Shown here in pieces: positions 1-9,938 of a DNA stretch of 64,000 nucleotides (position 1 is the stretch's first letter; each line of letters starts with the position of its first letter). The stretch is from the NCBI GenBank assembly GCA_021209875.1, contig JAGYVD010000007.1:3720001-3784000 (forward strand). The letters run 5' to 3'. A program made the translations under genes and the position numbers. The DNA is from Rosellinia necatrix. Taxonomy: Eukaryota > Ascomycota > Sordariomycetes > Xylariales > Xylariaceae. Under the pieces are notes generated by a model, which saw only the letters and a program-made list of their open reading frames with translations, was not told the origin of the DNA and did no database searches.

Positions 1-969
1 GGTGTTTGTCCAGTCTTCTTGTCGACCAGCATGTCCCAGAACGACGAGGGGGAGTCTACCCCTCCTGGCAACCGGCATGCTACACGGCGGGAAAAGCAAA
101 ATATGTGTTAGTTCTCGCTCTCGGTGACCGAGGTATGTGACGGCACTTACACATGCCGCATATCGCTATCGGTTCAAGCGAGGGCATCTCTGCCATGTCG
201 TCTTCTACTGCATTTGGAGACATTGTGATAGATGCACATAAGTTGATGTATGTCCGGGAATCACAGCTACGGGGTAGTTTGACTGAGGAGGCTTCATTGC
301 TTTATAGCTTATTATCTAACGTTGTCTGTGTCCCACAGCTGCAGATCGCTCGTTTTGGAGCTCTCGGTGAAATGTCGACATTTGGCCTTTGCCATCGATA
401 GTGCTTGTGCTTGTGGAACTTGTATAGGAATTCGTCTAAGGAAGGAAGGTCGGCTAACGCTATATTGAACGCCTACCGAGTAAGCACGGAGGTGTCGCTT
501 TGCCTCTATCTTGACGTCCGTATAAGCGCTCAACCCCATTCCTGATGCATTGGCGGCTCTCGCGGATCCTGTCATGAGACGACGGTGGTCCGCTTGGGCG
601 ACTTGCCATTTCCAATGGAATATTCCACACACCCTGGTCAAACCCTAGCTCGATGAGGATAAGCTATTTGATCCGCGCAAGTACCGTGCACACACTTTGA
701 CAACACACCCTCTTCGTACACTATATATGCACATTAAGAACCGTTGCCGAGCTCGGGCTTTGCATCTATTGCTCTATATGCTGACAGGGGTAGGTACAGG
801 GGAGGGAGGCACGGCTAGCATATTACATCTTTTTTTTTTGTTCTCTAGCGGGAGGGGGGGGAGTGATTCAGGACGCCAAAACTGGGCGCCGGGACATCTA
901 TATTATAAGTCGACGGATGGTGACCTTCCTCTAGCTCGGACACAAAGCTCATCCAGCAACTTGTTCATC
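1..969. other. Left-end region without a supported gene
   Basis: No open frame in this stretch has recognisable domains, good splice sites or coherent coding character. A poly-T run near 831-839 and the A/T-containing bases before 970 probably belong to the promoter or 5' leader of the membrane-protein gene that starts at 970. Confidence 0.5.
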
Positions 970-2133
970 ATGAGGGTCGTCTCGCTTGCATTTGGCTACC
1001 GTGCCTTGGCTCTCGTCTCCGTCTTCCTTCTCTGGGGAATCTACGCACTTAACGGTGGGCTCAAAGCGAATATTCTGGCGGCCTGGAATGGCAAGCTGGA
1101 TGCAGACATCCCACTTAAAACTGATTATACCGGACTTTTCGTCATCGATTACCCAATCAGCCTCCTGGTCACTTTCTTTTACTTCGCCACTAATGGGTCA
1201 GACGAAGGTTATTCACTTATGGTGTTTGAGGGCTACGGCACGCTGCAGTCGAGTTTCGTGTGGCTATGGGCGGAAATGATGAGACCGGGGAGCAAGCACT
1301 GGGCGGTAGCAACGTTAGATTCCCAAGCTTCTCCAAAGGCCACCGAAGACTACGCTGACGTTTAGCCTCTTAGACCGCTCTTCTTCGTCACGCTCTCGCA
1401 GCTACTGGGCGGCGCGATATCGTTACCATTCTACTATGCCTATCACATCCTATGGGCCGACGGCGCAGAAATCCTACGGGTCCAGGATCAGGCTGCAGCC
1501 AGAGCACTCCCATTCAGCTTCCTGCTCGGAGCAATCTTCCCAGCAATCCTAGGAAGCGCACCAACCTGGAACGGCGCAGAGTCGCGATCGCCCGAGGTCC
1601 ATCAGAAGTACCTCGCCTTCTTCCAGGTAGATCCCCTCTGGGTGGTATTGACTCAGACCCTGCTGGCAACACTCTTCCGATGGCTGGGTACCTCTAACGG
1701 TGGCGATCCCCTCCCCGCGCCGAAAGCCGCCCACAGGTGGACTCGGGCGTCTTATCTTCTAGCGGCGACCAGTTCCGCAGCAAGTCACGTCTACACTGCT
1801 GCAAGAATATACACTAGCACTGACGAGGGGACAAACCTGGTGCGGATGCGAGTTCCTTATCCGCTAGAAGGGCCTACAGGTGGGATATCCAACGTCCTAG
1901 CCCGGGGCCCATTCCTCTATCTACAGTTTGACATACCGATATTCGAGCTCGCTAGTATGGTCTGGACGTTCTGGCTGCTGTCGAGAATGCCCAATCGGCC
2001 GCAGTCGTCAAATCTCAGACTAGCCTTCACGATGTTGATTGGGTATCTCACGATCGGAGCTGGCGCCACCGTTTCCCTGGCTCTATATGTCCGCGAAGGT
2101 CTGCTGCCGGAGAAGGGAAGATTCGCGAGCTAG
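970..2133 (+). CDS. Polytopic membrane protein, possible membrane terpene-cyclase-like family
   Basis: The model joins 970..1305 and 1366..2133 and gives about 367 residues. The 60-nt intron begins GTAGCA, has a GCTGAC branch point and ends TTTAG; reading through it would hit a TAG, so the stop is intronic rather than a lesion. The ATG at 970 was chosen because a hydrophobic segment follows at once; an in-frame upstream extension to 697 has no membrane or domain character. About eight or nine hydrophobic segments are visible, with the motif TDYTGLFVIDYP near residue 40. Size and pattern recall a fungal family of 350-400 aa integral membrane proteins often found beside secondary-metabolite genes, some members of which (AscI/AscF-like) are terpene cyclases. 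The function is inferred from general resemblance only; no catalytic residues were assigned. An FAD monooxygenase lies 2 kb downstream on the same strand. Confidence 0.72.
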
Positions 2134-4208
2134 GTGGTGATCTGGGGTTTCCAGGGATCGTGAACACCCCAGTCTATCTAGTGCACGCGAGTTTAGTCAA
2201 GCTTACAATAGTTAGTGCTCCAAGTAAGTCGAGTCTTCAATTGCAACCCGTCCGTCTGCCGCCCCCCGTATCGTATCGCGGACCCGGGGTCATCATCGCC
2301 TGCGGTGAATTACAACGTCGCGCACTAGATTGCAGATGATATACCTAAGTATATATGCACATGCACGTACTAGGGTGATTAATGATCACCAAGGTCGCAT
2401 TAGGAGACAGCGTCCCAGTGAAGAAGTCGAGTCCCTAGCTCCATCGAGCTAGACGATATGGGAATAGCCTCTTATGTAACCCTCCCTGTATGTCGTACGT
2501 CTGGCTATGTATGTAGTGTATGTGGACGGCGCCGTGTGGATGGGGCGAGGAACCCACCGTTGCAGTTCCGCCCAGAGATCTGACTTCGGCTTGGGTTGTC
2601 TCCGCTACAACTCTGCTCGATCGGCAGACACGTGTACAAAGACACTACCCATCGGCCGGAGGGCGCTGGGAGATGAAGCCCTATCCATCGCTAAAATAGC
2701 GTACAAGCGCATACCATACACAGGCCAGACACAGGCCAGAGACAGGCCAGACACAGGCCAGACACAGGCCAGACACAGGCCACGAGAGAGCGTCTCCAGT
2801 CCGCCGCCGCACACAATAACCCTTTTAATGCTGCAAGTCCGACCGTTTTCCATTCTCGTCCCCCGGCGTGGCTACCCCCACTGAGTCACAGCAGGGGTAG
2901 GCCTGCACGGAAAAGGATCGACAAAGCCGTTGAGCCAGCTTCCACCGAATTCTGAAGGCAGCGTGCCTGACATCATGTGCCGGAACTGGAATCCAAGTCG
3001 TCGGCAGAGGTGGCACGTTCCTCGCGAGGAACGCGGGCCCTGGCCTGTCACTTGCTGCTAGGCATGTATCCGACAGGTACCGAGATTGCGCACTTGGCAG
3101 ACTTACGCGTTGCTCAAACGCCCATGCACCTAGTGCTAGACTGCTAGTACTACACTACACGGTAGACTCCTGAGACAACGGCCGACCTATAGGTTATGGA
3201 TGACCCTGCTCGGCCCGGGACGAACTGAGAAAGAACTAAAAACAGAAAAAAAAAAAACCTCTGTCGTAATCTTAGCGTAGCAGCGGTTAACAACTTCATT
3301 TGGTCTCAATCGTGGCCCTTGTCATGGCAAGTGCTTCCCTCACCGCCGAAAGCATCCTCTAGGCTTAGCCATCCTATGGGCGTCCCTATTAAGAGGTATC
3401 CCTATCAAGAAGTAGGTAGAGACTACATGCTCTCCGTTCATCGCGGCCCTCTTTCCGGCGTATTCCCCGTCGAAACCACCCGTTAAAACGGTAGATATAG
3501 ACCGGGGCTGGACTGGATCGTCATCCACAATTACGACGCTGGGTGAGGCGTCTGCTGTTGGACCTCGAACCCTGGGCCCCGACGGGACACATACAGTATA
3601 ACTATTCAGAGATCGTTCTTTGTCGGTGTGTAGCTTCGGCGACCTCGACGGAGTGGACCGCGCTCGAAATGCAATCCTCTCAACCCGATCACGGTAGTGT
3701 ACATTCTGCAATGCACCATGATAGGAAGGCGCCAAGTTCTGTCTTGACCACGTAACGATAACGGCAGACCTATGTTGCCATCGTCTTCTTGATCGACCAC
3801 GCGCACAAGAGGGTGGATTCGTTTGTCATATTCAAAATACCTACAACTGCACAGTGACCTGGGAAGGTTCCGACACGTTGGGACGGTGTGGCCGTCAACT
3901 AGCAACGATATTTCGAGGGGACACACTCGGACCCTCACGCGGGCGTCACGCTTGTCAGGCATCGCAAGGGCCACCGTATCGGGTCATATCGTATGACTTA
4001 TGACATGAACCAAGACTCCGGGCATGCCCCCAATTAACACGTCAAAAACCACAACGTCGGGTCTGTCCACAATCCCGGGACTCTGATCAGTACAGGTCAC
4101 GAACCATAGCTTCGGGTCTGGTTCTGACCAATAAAACCACAAAGGGCCGGTGCAATTTTCACCTTCGAATCCAACACCACATTCAACGCTACGTTAGAAG
4201 TAGAAGAT
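2134..4208. other. Intergenic region with an 11-bp tandem repeat
   Basis: About 2 kb between the membrane protein and the monooxygenase. Open frames here overlap on both strands and none has recognisable domains or splice-site support. The only structure seen is the tandem array at 2718-2781 and an A-rich run at 3247-3258. Confidence 0.5.
2718..2781. repeat. 11-bp tandem repeat, about 6 copies
   Basis: The unit ACACAGGCCAG repeats almost exactly; one copy has AGACAGGCCAG. It is a short minisatellite in non-coding sequence. Confidence 0.9.
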
Positions 4209-6202
4209 ATGGAGAGCAACGGCGTATCACGGGTCGACGTAGCCATCATTGGCGCAGGTAAGCTGATAAATGTCCAATTGTGATTGCACGATGGAATTCT
4301 TTTTTTTTTTTTTTGGTGCTGACTCCCTGGGCAGGTTGGTATGGGTTAGCCTCGGCTAGGACATATCTCAGATTACGACCTGAAACGAACTTGATCATCA
4401 TCGACTCTGATAACTCCGTTGGGGGTGTATGGAGTAAAGACCGATTATATCCGAACCTGGTCGCGCAGGTTAGGCATGGTGTAAGTTGCATCCCAACGCC
4501 GCAGGATGCAGTGAATATGCGTTAACGCGAGCCGAAAGCTCTTCAACTACTCAGACACTCCGATGCCGCGGAACGGTGGCAACCCGAAGGATGTCAAGGT
4601 AACAGGGGAGATGATACATGATTACATGCAGAAGTATGCCGAAGATCACGACCTGCTGCGCCGGATCAGGTTTAATACCTTCGTCGCAGATGCCAAGAAA
4701 ACCGACGGGGGCTGGCGGCTGTCGCTCCAAGGCACTGGCGAGGTCATTGAAACGGGAAAACTCCTCGTCGCTACGGGTGTCACATCAATTCCCAGCCTCC
4801 CCGGCCTGGACCTCTCGGAAAGCGCTGTGCCCGTGATACATTCGCGGGAAATTGGTACGAATTATAAACGGTTCGCCGATGAGTCGATCAAGGAGGTTGT
4901 TGTCGTGGGCGCGGCAAAGTCTGCGTATGATGCCGTATATTTACTCTTGAAAATGGGGAAAAAAGTCACATGGGCTATTCGTCGCGAGGGTGGCGGCCCC
5001 CTTAGCATCTTACCATATAAAGTGCTGAACGTGGTCAACGCGATCGCGTTTGCCTCTACCCGGCTCATGTCGCATCTCAGCCCCTCCATCTTGAACACGG
5101 AGGGCCCGATGTACAGGATGCTCCAGGGGGAGTAGCCCGGGCCGATGGTGCGTCGGCCGGTTCTGGGATTTCCTCGACTTGAACAGTTCAGTCCATGCTG
5201 GCTATGGCAAGGGAGATCATGTCGCTCTCCTGAAGCCCGAGATTGACCGGCAAAGGTAAATAATCCTCCGAAGCATGGCTTTACGTATAACATAGACAAG
5301 TGCTGAACGTTAAACAATTAGTGTCTTCTGGTCAAACTCAGGGTTAGGTCTCGTAACACTTCCCGATTTCTGGCCTACGCTGCACAGCCCAAACCTCACA
5401 ATTCGCAGGGATGTCGTCGAGAAGATCAAAGGCAACATCGTCAAGTTTGGCTCGGGAGACCAGATCAGCGCCGATTACATGATCATGTGCACGGGCTGGG
5501 GCGACCACTTCGGGATGTTCGACGCCGAGCACAAGGCCATGATAGGCCTGCCGGCTTACGGCGACGAGACCGAGGCTTCTCCCGAGGGCCAGGACATCGA
5601 TTGGAAGGCGTACTACGAAACAGCTGACAAGACGGTAAACGAGAAGCTCCCTTTCCTCGCCACCCCCCCCCAAAGGTGAAGTACACGAAGGGGTCCGACC
5701 CTGCTCTGCAGAAGAGGTGGAACCTGTACCGACGCGTGGTCCCGGTGTCCATGGCCGCCAAGGGTGACAGGTCCCTCGCCATCCTGGGACAGATCCACAC
5801 GATCTCGACGCCCCTCGTCTCAGAGGTCCAGTCGTTGTGGGCGGTCCTGTACCTGCTCGGGGAGGTCGAGCTGCCGGATGTCGACACCATGGCGACGGAG
5901 GTGTCGCTCTGGAACACCTGGACTCGCAAGCGGTACCTCGCCCAGGGGCAGAAGCATACGTACTCACTCTATGACTTCCTACCGGTAAGATAGATACCCG
6001 AAACAGAGCGCGCAATCTCTGTTTAAGGCTACCTACTAATTCGCGCGTCCAGTATATTGATAGCATATTTGGAGACTTGAAGCTCAACAGTCGCCGCAAG
6101 TCCAACTTCGTCTCGGAACTCCTGAGCCCTTATGAGCCTCAAGACTTCAACGGCTTCGTGGACGAGTATATACGCAGCAGGGACGCATCAAAGGACGCAT
6201 GA
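4209..6202 (+). CDS. FAD-dependent (FMO-like) monooxygenase, broken by two homopolymer shifts
   Basis: This is a flavin-containing monooxygenase-like protein that would oxidise a small molecule using FAD and NADPH. The ATG at 4209 leads into the FAD dinucleotide-binding motif IIGAGWYGL, which is split by intron 4258..4334. Further introns are 4481..4538, 5256..5321 and 5985..6052, all GT..AG, with branch-like GCTGACT, GCTGAAC and CTACTAAT; the stop is at 6200. A second nucleotide-binding segment reads VVVGAAKSAYDA. Conservation continues across two reading-frame changes. One is at the G run 5126-5130, where one G too many leads to a premature TAG. The other is at the nine-C run 5663-5671, where one C too few leads to a TGA. 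Both lie in homopolymers and no other lesions are seen, so sequencing error is at least as likely as a pseudogene. It may work with the membrane protein upstream, but that is inference. Confidence 0.85.
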
Positions 6203-6677
6203 AAGGCATAGGTAGAGGTGTGATATAGGAGTATCGGTAATAACATAGAATAATACGGCACCGGGTAGGGAAAAGGAGTCCTTCAGGGGTAGAATGCATA
6301 ATCATCACTTACCAAATTCTCATTGGCCTCCCTTTCTGCATGCCGTAAGATGCATCACTTTTCGACCTCGATTTATCATAGGTTGATGTGGTGACCAACA
6401 TTGACCCATGCATAATCCTATTCATACGAGGGGGTAGTCAAATCAAATCTATGAGCTAAAGTATACAATCTAGCGATGATGATTACCACCACATGGCCGA
6501 CGAATCATGTGAGACTCGCTAAAAAATACCCTCTAAAATACGCCACCAGACCCCCGTCTATAAACGTAAACCAAACCATGAGGCCACCAATGGCATTCTA
6601 AAGCCGAGAAAAGTTTACAATGTAAAAACTATAGTAGTACGAGAAACCCGCACAATTGCAATATACGGAGATTTGAA
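6203..6677. other. Convergent intergenic region
   Basis: This lies between the stop codons of the convergent monooxygenase and AAA ATPase genes. It holds the 3' untranslated parts of both and no other gene that I can see. Confidence 0.6.
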
Positions 6678-8204
6678 TCACAGCGCCTTCTCCCCACTCA
6701 CGACTGATATATCATCGTCTAACGGTGACCTGGACAACTCCCTTTCTACCCAAGTCGAGATGTTAGCAGCCGCTTCGGCCGCACTGTTGAGATGTAGCTG
6801 GAAATAACCCTGCAGTTGTGAAGGGGTAAATGTATCCTCGGGGATCTGTGAGGCGAACTCCAGAGCAAGGTGGTGCAACATCCCAGGTTCGAGCCCTGAT
6901 GACTCTGCGTGTGACTCGGGCGCATCAGATAGGGGCTGCATCACTAGGGGAGAATTCTCCATGTCGGGGGCGAACATGCGGACGAACATCTGTTCTGCTG
7001 ACTGCCGACTAATGTTCCCCAGCATCACTTTCATATCGATGCGCCCAGGTCGCACTAAGGCACTATCCAGGTGTTCCGGCTTATTGGTTGTCATGATCAC
7101 AATCCTACCCTCTGCCGATCCTACGCCGTCTAGAACGTTCAATAGGCCGGAGAGTGTGCAATTCGACCGGGTCACAGCCTGCCCGTCATCTTTCTCGGCG
7201 TCACGGTTCGTCCATATGGCATCGACGTCTTCAAGGAGCACAATACACTGGGGAGGGATCTCCTGGAACATTTGTTCTAGGTCTTGGTCGCTCCCGACGC
7301 ATGGTATCTTCACCTCATAAAGATCAAGGCCGAATTCCCCGGCTAGGGCCGTGGAGAGCGAGGATTTCCCCGTACCGGGAGGCCCGAAGAATAGATAGCC
7401 TCTGCGATAGGGCATGCTGCGACTCTGGTAAAGCCTCCTCGTGCTCGGGTCTAGGTATTTCCGTACGTCGGCCAGCAGCGCTTGCTTCAAGCCGTCGTCA
7501 AAGTGGACCGTATCGACGCGCCGGATGGGTTTTCGGGCTTTAGGCTGCCACGTCATACCAAACCGGTCCCGAGCGTAGATGATGACAAAGAACTCGGTCT
7601 GCCTGTCGGCATACTCCTGGCACGTCTGGATGAGTTTCTTAATAGGCTCGGTAGACCATCCCAGGCAGCCAAGGGTCAGCTCCTCGCCGCCAATGCCGTC
7701 GTAGGAAGGGTCGCCCATCGACGCGTGAAAGCTGTCGAGAGAGCGTGAAATGAAGTACAAGCAAGACCCATGCCAGAAGAAGGTCGTCTCGAAGTGGGGG
7801 AGGTACTGGACGTCTCTCCGCTTCTTTTTCAGAAGTGCCGCCCTGTCAGCGAGGTCCCCTGCATGGACCTGGGTCCGCGCCGTAAAAGACCGGATGCCGC
7901 GATGTTGTACAATGTTGGCCATGACCCAGCCCATGACGTTCCTGTTCAGAGGGTCTCGGCCGGGCACGGTGACCGACGCCACGAAGAACTGTCGTACCCA
8001 GCTGTACGATTCCCTCCAGGCGCCCCTGAGAAGGCGCCAGACCACGGGCGCGACGTTGGCGCACGCGGCGAGGGATCCCAGTCGTGTGATATCCAACCCG
8101 GACGCCCATCGTTCGAGGGCATCCCTGACGAGGCCTAGATCTTGGATGTGAGGTGTCAGAAGGCTATGTCCGCCTAGAGCCTCAGGCTGGAAGAGTAGCG
8201 CCAT
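6678..8204 (-). CDS. BCS1-type AAA ATPase
   Basis: A single-exon protein of 508 residues. The N-terminal half has the BCS1 N-terminal domain pattern, including a possible membrane-associated stretch near residues 45-65 and the segment FFWHGSCLYF. The AAA module follows, with Walker A GPPGTGKSS near residue 280, Walker B IVLLEDVDAIW near residue 325, sensor-1-like IVIMTTNKPEHLD, and the arginine-finger region VRPGRIDMKV. Canonical BCS1 translocates the Rieske protein across the inner mitochondrial membrane. Filamentous fungi carry many extra BCS1-like paralogues of unknown role, and this divergent copy in an accessory setting is probably one of them rather than the housekeeping gene. The reading frame is intact with no lesions. 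The start ATG at 8204 is the first in frame. Confidence 0.9.
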   Translation of the reverse strand: MALLFQPEALGGHSLLTPHIQDLGLVRDALERWASGLDITRLGSLAACANVAPVVWRLLRGAWRESYSWVRQFFVASVTVPGRDPLNRNVMGWVMANIVQHRGIRSFTARTQVHAGDLADRAALLKKKRRDVQYLPHFETTFFWHGSCLYFISRSLDSFHASMGDPSYDGIGGEELTLGCLGWSTEPIKKLIQTCQEYADRQTEFFVIIYARDRFGMTWQPKARKPIRRVDTVHFDDGLKQALLADVRKYLDPSTRRLYQSRSMPYRRGYLFFGPPGTGKSSLSTALAGEFGLDLYEVKIPCVGSDQDLEQMFQEIPPQCIVLLEDVDAIWTNRDAEKDDGQAVTRSNCTLSGLLNVLDGVGSAEGRIVIMTTNKPEHLDSALVRPGRIDMKVMLGNISRQSAEQMFVRMFAPDMENSPLVMQPLSDAPESHAESSGLEPGMLHHLALEFASQIPEDTFTPSQLQGYFQLHLNSAAEAAANISTWVERELSRSPLDDDISVVSGEKAL

Positions 8205-8850
8205 ACCCCCTCTTCCTCGTGGAGAGGTCCACAGCAGTCCTCGTATGGGCGACGAGTCGCGTTACTATAATTAAACCAGGTGAGCTCGAGACGGGCGAGA
8301 GCTCCACCACAGAGAGCATGAAGGAGAGTAGAGAAAAAGGGGGATTAGAGGTTAAGGAGAGACATCGAAATTAGACCGAATGAATCGGCACCATGGCTGG
8401 TAGTAGTATCGCGGTGGCTCCGAGACAGTACTGCTTCTAGCCACACGTCTGAGCGAAGTCGAAGGAAATGAATGTTAGGGAGAGAAGGTAGGTAGTGTGT
8501 AGCGCAGATCCCCAAAGGGTAAGATGAGGTACGTACTGGAAACTCCGGGATCCCGACGACCGACGAGAGGATTTCGTGATGAGCCACATCTACCATCTAC
8601 GCCACTTCTGAGCGCCACATAACTATCTGGTTACCTATCTAGGATTTATAAACGATAAGGATAGGTGGTGCATTAGCCACCCGTAGATTAGGTAGTTAGC
8701 TGCCTAACGTACCTGCCTAGACCAACGTTGAGAGATTATGATTATGTGGCCTGCGCTTCACTAATCCTTAACGAATCATTTCCGTATACGAATCATACTT
8801 TTTACATACACCGAACCACCTTGAGGCTTAATAATTACCATCGGCTACCA

Positions 8851-8920
8851 GGCAACTGGCATCAGGCAACTGGCATCAGGCATCTGTCATCAGGCATCTG
8901 TCATCAGGCATCTGGCATCA
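8851..8920. repeat. 14-bp tandem repeat, 5 copies
   Basis: Five units of 14 bp: two GGCAACTGGCATCA, two GGCATCTGTCATCA and one GGCATCTGGCATCA. The variants are grouped, as expected from stepwise duplication. Confidence 0.9.
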
Positions 8921-9603
8921 AGCATCAGGGGTGTGTCATTATGGGGTAGTGCGCCTCTTTGCTTTGTCGGTCCAGCCGAACGCCGAGTGCCTAGCCTAGG
9001 TAAATAAAAGCATATCCTATATTTATTATTTATGTATGTGATGTCGTGCAGCTTCGGCCAGGCTTCGACGCCTACCAGGTCAAGGGACCCCGCGCATTCT
9101 GGCCACACCCTACGCTGCACTACGTTACACTACACCACACGTGTACCTCGATTTGGTACACGGTATACAGTACATACACTACACATACATCCATCCCTCA
9201 ACAGCAAGCGAGGACCTGTGACCGATACAAGCACACGACAAGAACCCTTGCACTCTAGCTACCTCGAGGGGGCCAGCAGTGGATATCCCTCTTATTGGCC
9301 CGAATCTCCAATCTCAGAGGTTTTTGTTATTCTACACGACACGTGTATTCGCTTACATACCTGCCCAGGCACACCTAATCCCGACGGCATTGTAGCTCGC
9401 ATTGTAGCTCGCTCGATTCGCGTCAGGCGCCGAAAATAGTGTACCGGGTCTCGACCGCCAAGGGGTATTGGTACCAGGTGTTGGTTTGATAGGGATCTGA
9501 TCTGGCCCTTTCCTTGAGAGGAAGCCGAATCCGATAGCCGAGGGGTCCGTGTCGAATGTGACGGGGTTATCACGGCACTTACCAAGGACCGGCAATGTCA
9601 AAA

Positions 9604-9635
9604 CCGCAAACCCGCAAACCCGCAAACCCGCAAAC
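9604..9635. repeat. 8-bp tandem repeat, 4 copies
   Basis: Four perfect copies of CCGCAAAC in non-coding sequence. Confidence 0.85.
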
Positions 9636-9938
9636 CTGCGAATAGCTATTACGGCCTACTCCCGGCCGGTGTCACGAGACAAGCGGATTAAGCAAGATGG
9701 CACACAAACGCGCCAAATATCAAGTTTGTTATTAACGTCAAGACAATAAACGGGAACCAGCCGGCAGACCAATGGGGAGCACGGACGGCAGTCGAAGTGA
9801 GACAACTCTTGATTCCCGGTTAATGGGAGATTTGATTCAAGCTGCCTCAGGAACGAGTGCGACGGTAACCTGACTCAGACAGACAACGAACTATAATCAC
9901 ACGTCAGACTGCCGCCTCCCCTTTCCCCCCCCTCCCCT

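Larger units (their letters stand above)
8205..9938. other. Intergenic region with two short tandem repeats
   Basis: About 1.7 kb upstream of the AAA ATPase and downstream of the glycosidase. No open frame has recognisable coding character. Two tandem arrays lie at 8851-8920 and 9604-9635. Confidence 0.5.

Noticed and set aside
3340..3974. Overlapping minus-strand frames near 3.3-4.0 kb
   Set aside because: No known domain and no intron that would join them; they do not look like coding sequence.
5133..5195. An intron explaining the stop in the monooxygenase
   Set aside because: A GT..AG pair exists, but its removal would delete a conserved Trp/Phe segment that reads well after a one-base shift, so the homopolymer explanation fits better.
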